A DNA stretch of 64,000 bases from contig JACSVZ010000024.1 in NCBI GenBank assembly GCA_014706295.1, forward strand, positions 3,093,136-3,157,135, given 5' to 3'. The position numbers and the translations under genes were made by a program. This document shows positions 1 through 12,465 of the stretch, piece after piece. This DNA comes from Lycocorax pyrrhopterus obiensis. Taxonomy: Eukaryota > Chordata > Aves > Passeriformes > Paradisaeidae. Below the pieces are notes generated by a model. That model made no database searches and had not been told where the DNA came from. It saw only the letters and a list, made by a program, of their open reading frames with translations. The number at the start of each line of letters is the position of its first letter. The stretch's first letter is position 1.

Positions 1-3000
1 ATTGGGACCAAGTGCCCACAAAGCTGTTTGGAGGGACAGATGCCTTGAGCTTGTCTTTTGCATCCACAGTTAGAGAGAAATGCAAGTCTGATCCCTGGAA
101 GCTCATGGTTCTGACAGAGATAACTACACTCTCAGACACTTGGTATAATCTCACTTTATGCTGAAGAAACTCCCTCTGCCCATCCCCAAAGTTTGTCACC
201 ACCACTGTCCCCAGTGGTGTGGAATGTGTTCCCTAGCAGGTCTATTGCCAGAGATAGCTCTCAAAAAGGTTCCCCATTCCTGGGACATTAGAGGGTTCCA
301 AAGGTATATGTGGAGTGTGTTTCACTGTTTCATTTTTAAGTTATTGGAGCTAGCAGAGCCCTTATGCGTGAAACATGAACTGGCAACAAACTAGCACGTG
401 CCTTGGGCAACAAGCAGTTCTTGGGTTTTGTTATATCGTTCATCTCTGGAGTGTCTGTCAGCGATGCTTTACATGACAAAAGCCTCATCTTTAGATACTA
501 ACTTCTGAGCACAGAATAAATTAGCAAGAGCAGAAAATTCCCCTCCCGTAAACTTCCAAAGAACACTGAAGATTTGGCTCATCCATGGAGCACAGGGCTG
601 GGTTTGGCTTGGTCCAAGATGCTCCTGCCCAAGCAGGAAGGGAGAAGCAAGTGTGTATGAAGAGGGAACGAACCCAATATTACTATTCCGTGTTTGCCTC
701 TTCATCTTCTATTTTTACAGTTAAATATTAATGAGCAGCAATACCTGGGCTTATCAGTACTTTAATTACAGGTAAGATAATCAGGGTTATTGTTTGTATC
801 CCCCTGTGGTTTTAGGTGTACTGTCAAGCTTCTCACTAGATTGTTACATTTTCATTTTCGTTAATGCTTTATTTCAGCACAAGCTACTCCTTTAACTTCA
901 GGATCTATCCAGTTACCCTAACTCAAAGGATGAATGACTAGGAAAGGGTAGTAAAGTATAGCATCAGTTATCCTTTAGCAAACTCATAGGTTGCATTAAT
1001 TATCAAATCAGAGTTTTCATTGCACTTGGCTTCAACTCCTCAGTTCACAAATGTGAACAGGACTGTCAGGATGGGCTCTTTGCTTATACTTCATAAATTC
1101 TGTTTTACCGAGGCACGAGCCAAAAATAGTGAGTTGGGCAATAAGATACAGAAAAAGAATGAACCACACTGCTGGAAGTACATCGAAACTTACAAATTTC
1201 TAACAGAGTAATCACTCACAACCTATACATACATCCATGTGCTTAAAATCTTTGAGACCTACAGAAATCAGAAGGTCCCTTTCTGTGCAACTTCCTGAGC
1301 ATTTTTGTAGTGTTTTTGGACAAGCTCTAATTTTCTGTTCTTGCTTCTACTTTCTATTCAGTATCATCAAATCACTGTGAAATAGATTGAAGGGAGATAA
1401 ACATTTCATAAAAAATTAACAAACTTAATTTTGCATTTAGAATGCTGTACAAAAGTTCATATTGGGGAGTTGGCTAGTGATTTCCTGTCATATTAAAAAT
1501 GGTTTGCTTTGGTAGGGGATACTCTCAGGGGATGCCCACTGGCACTGATATTTTCTGCAAAACCAAAACATCTGCACGTGAAACTTACTTTCAATGTGGA
1601 AGAGTCAGGCAGAATTGAAGGCACAACCAGAGTCCTCAAAGATGAAAACACTGCCTGAAATAAACCCACCTCTGATTTATAAGGCTTTCCTGTAGTATCA
1701 GTGTTCTGACAGGCTGAATTGGAAGTATCTCTTTTTCCATGGCCTTTAGGCTACAGTGTGTAGCCTAAAGTGCAGTACTGCTCCAAAGAGCACAGAACTG
1801 CTCCAGCAGGAACTTCAGACTGCAGGAACCTATTTTTTTGCTGTTTGGAACAATGAGGTGCATAACTTACTCCTCTTCCTCTGTGCTTTGGCTGCTATGA
1901 GGTTGTGGCTGTGACTCAGCTGGTATAATCTATAGCCAAAGTACTCAGCTCTGAATGTTGTCCAGAGTAGCTGTAGCTGAAGTTTATATCTGCACATTCA
2001 CTACACACACAATAACAACACTTTACATGGATATAAACCAGAAGATATTATGGAGAAAACAGAGGAGAAAAAAGAAAAAAGCTATAAAAATCAACGTTTG
2101 GTACCCCCATCCTGAATGTTGTATTTGGGGGCATAAGTACCTCCCCTCCACTGCAGAGGTGGCTGAGTTTGGGTGACACTGTGAGGCTGCTGGACACATG
2201 GATAAAAGCTGCTGCCTACGTGTCTCTGACAGAGCACCAGTTGGCCAGTTTTGTTCCAAAAGATTTACATAAAGCTGGTATTTGCAGAATTCTGTCAGTC
2301 CATTGAAATTGCCCAGCGACTTTGTACATGTGTTTTTTTCAGAATTCCACCCATAAAGCTAACCACTGTTGCACAGCATTATCTTGCTGTAATGCAAGCA
2401 ATCATTCATGTTGCACAGCAAGCCTGTAAGAAAACAACGGTAATCCATTTGCTGTGAGATTTTCATCTTTAACCTAAAGACTTTTCATATTAAGAAGAAA
2501 TTCTAAGTGGAGTCTTTTGTATGTAAGAATGCTATGTTTCTTGAGTTCCTTTCCTCATAAGCATGAGATAATGTGTTCGTGCAATGTGACCCTGCTCTGT
2601 TGTTTGAATTCATAGAGCTAGTTTTAAGCAAAAGCAATCTTTTATTCACTAAAGTCAGTAGTAAAGGGTGGCCACCTCATGAAAGCTACTCTCAGAACTC
2701 CAGAAAGTAGAAAACTTCCCATAATTCCCAAGCTGTGCTTTTGTGGTTTTTGAAAGAATGCTGTTGAATCTGCACTTGGAACAGGGTAGCTGAATCTTAT
2801 TTATAGCTCTGTTCTGTCTGGTGCACTTCCTCTCACTTCCCTACAGAATTATATGAATGAAAATGACACTACTGACTATGTGGGTAACAATAAAAGAGCT
2901 TATAGAAATAAGATTTTTATAGATTCAAGACTAAGGGAATCAAACCCCTAAGTTATGATCTTTGAGAATAGGGAAAGAATCAGGCTGGGCTAGTTGGAGA

Positions 3001-4113
3001 GGCCCCACTGGTGGGTCTTCTTCCTTGTAAAGATGCCAGGTTTACCCTTTCTCTCAGACCTTCTAAACCTGACTAGAATTGGCTGTAATGAATTTCTAAG
3101 TGACGAGAAGAAAAGCAGAGTGTAAAAGATGCTAATCAGTCTTTGTTCTTTTCAGACATCACATACAGGACCTGGAGTAAAGATTTTGTATGGAGAGATA
3201 GAGATTTTAATTAAGCATCTTAATAGAGAAATCCTTCTTGTTTTTTCCAGAATAAATTAAGGAAGTAACTTTGATGCAATATCATTTTCATCTAATCAGT
3301 AACATTCTGAAATTACCGTGTTGTTTTCCATTAGAAATACCATCATCCAACAAATCAGATAAAATTATTTAACATAGCTATACTGCAACCTCAGCTAACG
3401 TTAGCTTGGGCATGTATATATACAGAGCAGCAGATGGCAAGTGAATTGACAAATGTTTATAGGAAGAAAAGGGCAGACAGTATCAACAATTTTATATACT
3501 CCTTTGAAAAAGATGCCTGTATTCGATCTCGATTCACTAATAATCAAATAAAGGCTTATCAGGGTTTTGCCATCTGCATATAGTGAATACTGATTACTGA
3601 CACCAATAAAAGGCAAATGTCTTTAGCCTTTACTTGTATGCACAAATTATTAATATCTCCATTAAAAATTTTGACTTCATATTTGGCATGAATTCAGAGG
3701 TTTTCGTTTGATGTAAACCAATATGTTGACAGAGAGCTTTTATACCAGAGTGTCTGCCATTTTTTAAACATACAAAACAAAGTGCATGTAGATAAATCAG
3801 CTTTCAAACCTGGGACAACAGTTACAGTCTGGAAAAACGATGAGGTTGCTGCTGTTATGACTGTGTTGTCAATAAATGTGTGTGGTGGTTATGGCAGTTT
3901 CACACAGCTATAGTTTCTGTGGGCAAATTTGCAACATTCGTTCCTGACAGCCAGAGGCAGGCCACAGTTAGCCTTGCATGTCCAAGCACTATTAATTGTT
4001 ATTAAAATTTATTTTCTATTACAGTGATGCCTTGAGGTGAAGTCAAGTGGGTGCTGCGTTTGCCTAAAGTGAGCTTGACAAAGTGAGCAGGAGTGGGAGG
4101 CTGAAACACGTGG
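1..4113. other. Unique AT-rich noncoding DNA
   Basis: No gene is recognised. Open frames here are below about 80 codons and are not flanked by convincing splice sites on a consistent frame. A short segment at 2846-2882 follows a pyrimidine-rich AG and has an open frame, but its would-be donor (GTAACA) is poor. No LTR ends, CR1 tail or tandem array was seen. The stretch is compatible with intron or intergenic sequence. Confidence 0.6.
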
Positions 4114-4172
4114 TGATAAGTGACTTACTCAAGAGTACAGAGAACAGTTATGTGCGCTGGAAACAGAACACC
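4114..4172 (+). repeat. Possible MIR-like SINE remnant
   Basis: The phrase beginning GATAAGTGACTTACTCAAG, followed by CAGAGAACAG, resembles the conserved core-to-tail part of MIR/CORE-type SINEs (which read as gtgacttgcccaaggtcaca). The match is short and degraded, and no second half is visible, so this is a weak call that chance could explain. Confidence 0.25.
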
Positions 4173-5627
4173 GCTTATGCAGAAAGACTCTCTCTTGACT
4201 AACAATACACACTTCTCTTTCTAGTGGAAGTTCTCCCAAGGGGAAGACATTCTCAACTGAGTTGTAGGGAATGTTATCTCTTGATCATAGAATTCAGTCA
4301 CATGAGGATCTGACTTAGTAAAAAGCAAGGAAGGCAGCACTAATCCCATGTCCCGTTTTTTCACTTACCGTAGAAGCCGAACTAAGGAGTTTGGGTGTAT
4401 GAATACGCATTACAAGAACCATGCAAATGTCCCTCTCAGAACAGACTTTCATGATTGCTTGTCACATTGATTTCTTTAGTTTGGCTAGATTTCCACCAGT
4501 TGGAGCAATATGAAAACCTAAAACTGCCAATATTTTTTGATGTGACTTGAAATCCTGTGTAATAGATTCCATCAAAAAAAAGAGTTGCTTTTATTGCCAT
4601 CATAGCTGTAATGCAATTTCATGTGGTGTCCTTACACATACTATAATAGCTCATATAGAGCTGTCAGCAATAACCTTTTGTGGCAGCAGAGAGAAAAAAA
4701 TCCCCAACATACATACTTGTCAAATATCTATTTGTAGACCTTAAATCCTGTCTAACCATATACAGTTGTGTTTCTCTGATCTTTTGTGTAGTTGAGGAGC
4801 ATTGTGCTTTTTACTTGTAGGTAGAGCAGAAGCAGCTGACAGGGCTTGTGCCAATAGTATCTTGGAGGAAAGTCGCAGTCCAGCCTTAGTTCTGCTCACT
4901 TGATGCGTGAAAGGACTTGGCACCCTCTGCAGTCCTATGTATGCACAAGAACCTAAAATATTTTGTGGTTTTGTCATTCACTTTTCCTCCTTTAATTCTG
5001 AACACAAATAATAGCTTAACCTATCAAGAAGTCATAGGAAAAAAAGATCTTAGAAAGTTGGTATACGTCAAGAACAGAGGAAGGCTGCAGGACTTATGAG
5101 CCTCAAATACCCAGCAGTGTGTTTCACTCCCTGCTGCCTCACCTCCTGTCACAGACCAATTTATATTTTGTGCCTCAATAGGAGATGTTCCAGTGCTGGC
5201 AGAAACTTTTAATGATCCTCAGCCTCACAGGCTGCTCTGAAAACAAATTCTGAAGAATACAGAAGATTTTGCAACATGTTATTCCTATAAATAAAAATAT
5301 ATTTCTCACCAGGAATTCATATTCAGATACTCTTCCACATTTTAGCATTGTGGGTTTTTTCCTCGTCTGGAGATGCATTATCCCTTGTTCACATTCTTTT
5401 GTTTTTTCAGGTGATTTGCCTTGTGATGAACTCTGGTAAGCTGTAGTATTGTTAGTGGGATTTTAGATGATTGATTAGTGTTAAGATTCTTCCTAGTTTC
5501 CTTCTACTTATGAAGTTGTAACGAGTCCTTTCCAACCTGTAATAAATACATTATCTGAGCAGGAAGATACTATTGCAATGAGAAAGCTCTAGGTAGTAAG
5601 TCACTGACTTAAGAGAAGGGAGGCCAG
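4173..5627. other. Unique noncoding DNA
   Basis: No recognised gene or repeat. The only local feature of note is a 25-base segment at 5411-5435 bounded by a strong-looking 3' splice site and a GTAAGC donor, listed separately. Confidence 0.5.
5411..5435 (+). other. Candidate microexon (splice-site pair only)
   Basis: A T-rich tract ending TTTTGTTTTTTCAG immediately precedes the segment, and CTG|GTAAGC immediately follows it. The enclosed 25 bases give GTGATTTGCC followed by TTGTGATGAACTCTG. The splice signals are good, but 25 bases is very short and such pairs arise by chance in 64 kb of vertebrate DNA. No protein or transcript is known to support it. Confidence 0.12.
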
Positions 5628-5632
5628 GGAGC
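5628..5632. repeat. Left target-site duplication of outer LTR (GGAGC)
   Basis: GGAGC directly precedes the LTR start TGTCTTGG. The same five bases follow the LTR end at 7030-7034. A 5-bp duplication is typical of ERVL-type (class III) integration; ERV1 usually gives 4 bp and ERVK usually 6 bp. Confidence 0.85.
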
Positions 5633-6124
5633 TGTCTTGGGGTGATTTTATGATGATTAGTCTATTCCCTGATCGTCTGCTTTATGCCCAAAAATGGTTG
5701 CTGTAGCTTTAAGATGGGTCTCAGGGGACGAGGGAGCCTTGGGGCTCTTCGGCAGGCTTTTTCAAAGCCTCACTCCCCAGGTGTCTGGGTGCCATTGGGT
5801 CTGGTTTGGTTGGTTTTTTTTTTAACTTGGCTAGCTTGGCTTTTTGTTAGTTCAGGCAAGAAGTTTTTTTCCCTTCCCCTGGCCTTGGAGAGGCTGCAGC
5901 AGCAATCCTTTGGTGGCTTTTTCGAAGTGAACTAGCACGGCTTGGTTTTGGTCTGAGATCAGAGAGAGCGACCAGCAGGAGAAGAGCTGGCCAGGAGTGG
6001 CAGGACAGGCAAGGGACTTCTCCGTTTTGGCCCCAGGTCTCAGAAAAAGCCGAGCCGGCAAGAGAAAGCACACCAAACCCACCTGCTTCATCTGCTATGA
6101 AGAGGGGACCAACACCAGAGATTC

Positions 6125-6129
6125 ACCAG
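6125..6129. repeat. Left target-site duplication of nested LTR (ACCAG)
   Basis: ACCAG precedes the nested LTR and ACTAG (6638-6642) follows it, differing at one base. The uninterrupted family A copy at 27891-28731 reads straight from ATTCACCAG into GTTCCCATC, which shows the empty site with a single copy of the duplicated bases. Confidence 0.75.
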
Positions 6130-6496
6130 TGTCATACATGAATTATTGAGAGTTGGCTTTCACCGTATGTTGTATGGATTATGGGTTATATTATGAGTTA
6201 TAATATTACATGTTAAGAACTGTTTAATGGTTGCTGGGGTGGTCTGGCTGCGGGTTGGTTTTTACAGGGGCTGTATGATCTGTATGCTGTAACATCAGTT
6301 CTGTGGGGTTTGCAAAGGGCCGGGCTGTTGCCAGCCAGACTTCGAAGACACCACCAGAAAAGGAATGGGACTCCAACCAGTGAGGACCCTGAAGGCCACA
6401 GCACCAGAAAAGTGCGGGCTCCCAAAAGATTGACAAGGGGGCGAGACTATGCAAAACTGAAAATAAATATGCATCAGGCTGATGCAATCACAAGGG

Positions 6497-6504
6497 TATA
6501 AAAG
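6497..6504 (+). promoter_or_regulatory. TATA box of the nested LTR promoter
   Basis: GGG-TATAAAAG-GCAGG is a consensus TATA box, about 90 bases upstream of the AGTAAA/TTTAATAA polyadenylation-like region. This is the usual U3/R layout of a retroviral LTR. The box looks intact, so it is the clearest core promoter motif in the window, though activity is unknown. Confidence 0.7.
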
Positions 6505-6587
6505 GCAGGATCACCATTTTGTGGGTGAGCCTCTGGCACCCAGCCATGCTCTGTCCTCTTTTGCTTTGCCGTTTTTATTGAGTTCTC

Positions 6588-6602
6588 AGTAAATTTTAAT
6601 AA
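6588..6602 (+). terminator. LTR polyadenylation-like signal
   Basis: CAGTAAATTTTAATAACTC near the end of the nested LTR contains an AGTAAA hexamer, a known weak variant of AATAAA, and an overlapping TTTAATAA. Its position, about 35-50 bases before the LTR end, fits the R/U5 boundary. Confidence 0.45.
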
Positions 6603-7029
6603 CTCATTTCCGTATTGGATCTGGGCTGTTTATAACAACTAGGTTCCCATCTGCTTGCCCGAGGTGCTGCGTGAACCTTTTCGGGTTTTTTTCTCCCTGA
6701 GACAGAAGCCACCACCATTTTTCCCCCACAACATGGCTGGCGTTTTTTTCTTTCCCTGACATTTTGGGGATTTGTTCTGAAGGAGTGGGGCAGGGGGAGG
6801 GGCGGCGGTGGCAAGGTCTGATAGTTCAATATCTAGCATTTATTTACCTTTTCCCATGCTGTGTGGGCACTCTGTTTGTCAATTAATGGGGGAGGGGTTT
6901 CACTTTCATCCCCTAGTATTCATGCAGAAAGGGATTGTTGGAATCCTTTTCCTTTTTTTTTTTTTTTTTTTAAGAGGAAACACTCATTCCAGAATGTTTT
7001 TCTTCTGAACTTGTCTCTAAACCGAGACA

Positions 7030-7034
7030 GGAGC
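7030..7034. repeat. Right target-site duplication of outer LTR (GGAGC)
   Basis: Exact match to 5628-5632 across the 1397-bp element. Confidence 0.85.
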
Positions 7035-7702
7035 CATTCTCACAAATCGTACCAAACCTGATAAATAATTGAGCTTAATACCCAGGCCTCCCTGACTACA
7101 GCGGATCCTTTCTGAACTGGAGTGCCCCACATGCTGGTTTGATGTTTCAAGGTAAAATGCAGACAGCATTTGCTGTGAAACAGGAGTCTGCTCGCCAGTT
7201 TACTGGGAAACTGGCTTCACTTGTTTACCTTACCTTCCTGACACACAGTTATTGGCACACAGGAAATGAGGCCTGAAATTTTTGGCTGAGCAGCAGATGT
7301 TGGTGTTACATATAAAGACGGTACCTTGTCAGTGCTGTGGTTGGCAGTGCAGGACAAGGCTTTAGAACATTTCCAAGTGTGTTGCTTCAGGCAGAGTAAG
7401 GGGGTTTTGTGATTAAGTCCTACAGTTGTTTGATGCTGAATGTGACTATGGCTAAGGGACTGCATGGAGAAGACAGTATACTATTGGACAGGTAGAGATT
7501 CCAAGGAGATCATATGTTAGTTGCACATGTATTTGCATCAGTTAAATTATAAGATTATATCAATGATCAAATCTCCTTTTGATATAAATTGATAACTAGC
7601 TCATGAGGAAACTTCTCCTTGAGCAAGGTACAGCCTAGCATGACAAACTGGTCCATCTCTTTTTCTGGAACATCTGGTTCAACATCAAGGTTCAACCACC
7701 TT
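7035..7702. other. Unique noncoding DNA
   Basis: Short stretch between the outer LTR and the CR1 remnant. No recognised gene or repeat. Confidence 0.5.
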
Positions 7703-7835
7703 AGAATCACAGAAAAACAGGATAATTTGGAAGAAACCTCTAGATGCATTTAGTTTAACCCCACAGTCAAAGCACAACCAGCTATGACCAGATTGGTTAA
7801 GGTTATACTGGAAGACACCAATGGAGCATAACCTA
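7703..7835 (-). mobile_element. Decayed CR1 LINE 3' tail
   Basis: The segment reads TTAGAATCACAGAAA, a gap, then TTTGGAAGAAACCTCTAGATGC and TAGTTTAACCCCACAGTCAAAGC. This is the reverse complement pattern of an avian CR1 3' end (agaatcatagaat, ttggaagggacctctagagatcat, agtccaacccc). It is diverged and 5'-truncated, as nearly all CR1 copies are, and carries no coding capacity. Confidence 0.65.
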
Positions 7836-10800
7836 ATCCACAACTGTAATGGAAAGGCCAGACCTGGAGTTGTGAGAAGATGAGCTTAGATGAAGCTCTT
7901 TAGCCTGAGGTAGATAGTGCTCAGTATGGGTAACAATCTTGCAGTCTTTCTCATGGTATGTCAGTGGAATTAGCCATCTAGGTTGTCAAATTTTATATAA
8001 GAAGACTTTTAACTAAGGTAAGATCAGCTACAGAGAGACTCGCTTAACAGAACTGAGTCTTATTTCACTTCATGCCTTGTCTGATATCATACAGGTCGCC
8101 TACACAGTGCTGTCCTGTTAAGAGGCCTTGCAGAGTTTTTGAAGCTCATGTATCTTCCTGAGTCTCTGTCTTCCTCACCTGCAAGTTTAGCCCATTTTTA
8201 TTCTCTCTACCTTGGCTCCAGCACTCCCTAAAGCTGTTCAGGGTGTTTTATGCTTCCGTTTTATGAATACTGCACTCAAGCAGTATATGGCTAGCAGGAA
8301 CACAGATTTTGTAGATGATAATGTTCTTTATTTTCTCAATGTGGTTCATTTAAAGGCACTTAAAGAAAACATTTTCCTGCAGATTGCTAGTGAAAAGAGA
8401 TTGCTTTGGGTAGTTTCTTTATATTCAGTTTATCTTGACTTTTACGTGAAGTGGAAACGTACATTTTTAATACAAGGAAATGGTCAAAAGGAGAAATTAT
8501 AACTGCTTGCATAGGCTTTTTAAATTGTGTTTCTGCTCTGAAAAATAATCATGTGAGTTTGACCTCGCCTCACTTAGCTCTTCTTCTCCATGAGAGTGAG
8601 GGCTGCTGACATTAGTGGAACGGTTACTGTTGTCAGAATGTTCTTCCTGGCTACTCTTGAGGAGACTGAATTGCATTTGAGATTTTATGCATCATCAGTA
8701 ATTTTTTTTCTTGTAAATTGTAATTGCAGGAATACCTCAAGCACTCCTGTGTCTTCAGGATATGGTTGACAGCACTGCTTGAGTGTGACTGAGATCCTGA
8801 TAAGCAAATGAAATGACATGGATGCGTAAGTTTACCAAAACACAGAGCTAAGAGAGTTTTGCTGAGGTGACAGGTGGAACAACACTTTGGTGAATGTGGA
8901 TTGTGGATGCTTTGGCACCTGTTACAGCTAAGAATGCCATGTAAATTCTTACATGTCTAGATGTGTTCTGCACATACATACACCTCTGAATTTTTTCTGA
9001 ACCCATGAAGAATCCTAGGGAACATGTGTTCGGCCACATTTCTTATTTATTTTTAAAATTTGGGCATAAGTTTGAATGTGCAAATTTTGGCTTAGGAAGA
9101 TCAGGTTTGTCTTTTCAAAAATCAGAAGTTATTAGAAGAACTTCCTTTTCCCCTTGAAAATTGCCACCAGCTACCCCACAATGTCTCTTCGCATGGAAAC
9201 ATTAATTAGTGTTTTGCTTTGTATGTTCAAAGCTGATATCCTTTGCCTCTCTGAAAGAAGAGAGACCAAGGATCACTTCAGAACCAATCCATTTCCAATC
9301 TGCTCTTTATTTCCACCACTGATGCTCCTACCATGTATGTAAAGCGAACCAGCTGTTACTAGGTTTCGCAGCAGAAAGATGCAGACTAAGTGATTGTCAG
9401 AAGATTGTGTCTATTCCAATTCGCATAGGCTTCTCCTTTTTCACCCTCCTTCGCTGGACTAAAGAAATTAAAATGTGTGAGTTTAGAAGCAGCATATAAT
9501 ATATATTCCTATTTTCAGTGATTCAGAAATATGTGATCAAACCCCTAGATTTTATTCAAAATAGCATGCAGTTAAGGGGATTTTATTGCATAAGAAATAG
9601 TAACAATAAATATGATCTGTGCTTAGATTGTGCACAGTTGCTTTTTACTTGAAGTGATAAAGACAACTTAGTAAATGGGTAGTACTAGAGTGTGGTGTGT
9701 CAGGCAGTACATTGCAGGATTTATTAATGCTAATATCTGTTAAGAAAATATACTGTTAGCCCTTCTCTACATGTAGATTCAAACCTTTCTATTGATATCC
9801 TACTGTAGAAATAAACCTGTTTAAAAGAATTTACTTCTGTGACACAGCACGCCTTAAAATTTGAACAAAAGTCAGAGTGATAAAAAATTGATCAGTTCAG
9901 TGAACACATTTCTTTGCCTTAAACTGAAATATGCATTCTAGAAGAGCATGGCTTGTGAATTGGAGATCCATGAAAAGAACAGACCTGCTAAAAGAATAAC
10001 ATTTTGACGAAACAACCTTATTTGCTTAACAGCTTTCCACTGCAATTAATATATGCAGCAAATGTGTCTATTTAATGTGACAGTCTGCTCAAATAACCCT
10101 CTTTCAAGAGTGGGATTATATAATCTGGAAATAGCACAGTTACACTGAGATTAAAATTATTGAATATCTTGCTTTTCAAAGATGCCAGCAGCACTGGCTC
10201 CTCCTTTCCTCTGTACTTCATGCTGACTTGTAAATTATCTGCTTGAGCTCTGGTGCCCTTAAATTAATGAACTGTCTGACAGCAGCATTCAGCACAGGAC
10301 TACTATTTGGAACAAAAGAAAGAGAAACTGAAAGAAACCTTGGGGAAGACAATCTGTGCAGCAGCAGTTCTGGAAGTATTTGGCCTTATCAGGCTTTATG
10401 GGATGACAGTTGTATTGGTCCTACAAGACTGAAACTATGATGATGCAAATGGCAAGGCATGAAAAAATAAAGTGGCAAAATGTATAGTCAGGGATCAGCT
10501 GGTCCCTTGGGCTTGGCTAATCAGTGGTTAGCCCGTGATCAGTGGCTCCATTGAGACCATTTGCTCCTGGGACACATGCTGGGGATCTTCTGACCAGAGT
10601 ATTGGCTTGGGCTGAGAATGGGGACACAGACAGTGTGGCCTACTGGCCACTGTGCAAAATGCCATGTGGGACATCCTAAGCAGAGCATGGCTGGAAGTCA
10701 CAGCAGCTGCCCTCAGGTGGATGCTGTAAGCAAGATTTGGACTTGCTATTTTCAGGATGCCATGCTGGTGAGGGTGGGAACAGTCACCAGCCAAGCGCCT

Positions 10801-12420
10801 GTCACTACCATTGTCACAATCCCATTCTGCATACCTGTGTCAGAGACTTGCTCCCTCCAACCTCCTAAACAGTGTTTTAAAAATACACAAATTGGTTTAA
10901 TCTCATGTTATGAAATAAACCAATCAAAGGGGAGGGTGGTCTAATATCTGTTAGCTAATTGGTACACAGAAATGACTGGCCGAGCACTCATCAAGGATGA
11001 GGATTTTGGCATGGACAGGGACTCATCAGATGGTAGCCAACAGAGCACTGCAAGGAGCAAGGAAGGTGATGCAAGCTTCCCAGAGCAACAGAGACTTTTA
11101 AGCCCCAGGAAAAGGCAGTGGGGCTGCTGCTCCCTTGCTCAGGAATGGGGCAATTTTCATTACTATTTATATAATTCCCTTGGCCCAGAGTGACCAGTTT
11201 TTGAGCTGTTGCCCTGTTGTTTGACCCTAAGATCATTTCTGCATCAATTGCAGGGTGTGGAAAGGAGGGGAGAAGGGTGCTGTGTGCTTCTCCATAGGCT
11301 GGCTAGAGACACTGGAACCCTTAAGTCAAAACACAGCTTTCATATCAGAAATCATCTGTGAAAACAGACTTCTCCCTGCAGCTGTTTAGAGAGGGGAGGT
11401 GGCAAAACACAAAACTGGAGATGGTTCTAGCCCATGTCCCCTTGAAAGGGGTCAGAGTCACTGAGAGCTCTAGGGCACACTCACTGTTAAGCCAAGAGAC
11501 AACACCAGGTTCAGTTAATTTTAGCGCTGTGACAAATTCCCTGTCCCAATACCTCAAAAGGTGGGGATTTTCTACAGCCCACCGTGAAGTACCCTGACAA
11601 CAGCCTGCCCACTCAGGAGTTCACTGCATAAACATTTGTAAAATTGTGAGGAACAAGGTAAGGAACCAGATCTTTCCCCTTCTTATCTGACAAGAAACCC
11701 CTTCTTTGGTCAGTGCTCTGCTGGCAGAAGCTCCATTTTAAACACCCTCCAAGACCCTCAAAATCACAGTATCTTTCTCATTACATGGGGGTTTTTGATG
11801 AGAGTCTGGAAAACTCCTTGAGTTGTCTCCAACCCTGGAAAACTTCCAAGTGTTCCTAAAAGAGTATAATGAGGCTCCAACTCTGAGGCATTGTGTTTTC
11901 AAAAGTGGAGGAGGCTGTTTCCCTTGTCAGAGGACTTGGCTGTCGCTGTGTCTCACTTGGACCATCACCCATTTCAATTGGAAGAAGCAAACTCTTTCAG
12001 TGTGGTCATTGTACTATGGAACATGCAGATCGCTATCCGGGCAACATGGAAAAAGCTTTTGCTTACAGCTAGAGGATAAAGAGAGCAACCACAGAATTCA
12101 TTTTTCAGCCCCGTGATGTCCCTACATTTTTAAAAAATCTGAATTACCAACTTGTGTTGCCTGTTGCCCAGAGAATGTCAGATCATGTCTAAGGTAGTAA
12201 TGTTGTCTCTTCTACATGCTAAACTTGCAGACTCTTCAGGCTGCAGCACCCGAATTTCCCTCAGGTGTACTGAACATTTCAGGTGATGATTGACCGCTCT
12301 CCCTGATATTTGTATGATTATTAGTCTCTTCTCTGTGTGCTATTCAGAGGACAGCACTGCTCATAAAAAGCAGATAGGAGCAAGCTGGGCTGCTGCCCCT
12401 AGTGAGTAGGAGAGAGGATG
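7836..12420. other. Unique noncoding DNA
   Basis: No gene recognised. The longest plus frame (8212-8502, 96 codons) and the frames around 10.5-11.6 kb, which overlap on both strands, match no family I know. The 10440-11640 part is slightly GC-richer and could be an old degraded repeat, but I found no terminal repeats or duplicated target bases for it. Confidence 0.5.
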
Positions 12421-12465
12421 GGCTGATTGATGACCCTTGGCTGTTTTCTGATGTTGCAGTTGTTT

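Larger units (their letters stand above)
6130..6637 (+). mobile_element. Nested solo LTR (family B) inserted in the family A LTR
   Basis: The 508-bp segment starts TGTCATAC and ends TTATAACA, is absent from the homologous LTR at 27891-28731 and is flanked by near-identical 5-bp repeats. It carries a plus-strand TATA box (TATAAAAG at 6497-6504) and a polyadenylation-like signal at 6588-6602, in the order and spacing expected for U3-R-U5. It is therefore a second LTR in plus orientation that inserted after the host LTR was already in place. No internal coding region remains. Confidence 0.88.
5633..7029. mobile_element. Solo LTR of an avian ERV (family A, copy 1), split by a nested LTR
   Basis: The element begins TGTCTTGG and ends CCGAGACA, imperfect inverted ends with the canonical TG...CA, and is flanked by GGAGC on both sides. 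It is homologous over its whole length to the LTR at 27891-28731: shared blocks include the first ~65 bases, the region around 5850-5935 and the last ~80 bases. It is 1397 bp against 841 bp for copy 2. A second LTR of 508 bp at 6130-6637 plus its 5-bp duplication accounts for most of the difference, leaving about 884 bp of family A sequence. There is no internal gag, pol or env sequence, so it is a solo LTR left by recombination. The transcriptional orientation is unresolved; an AATAAA lies on the minus strand. A T-run of about 20 bases sits near 6953-6972. Minus-strand open frames at 6596-6839 resemble the frame in copy 2 but are frameshifted. Confidence 0.9.

Noticed and set aside
10440..11640. 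Full-length LTR or DNA transposon in the slightly GC-richer stretch
   Set aside because: No terminal inverted repeats, TG...CA ends with matching flanks, or recognised family blocks were found.
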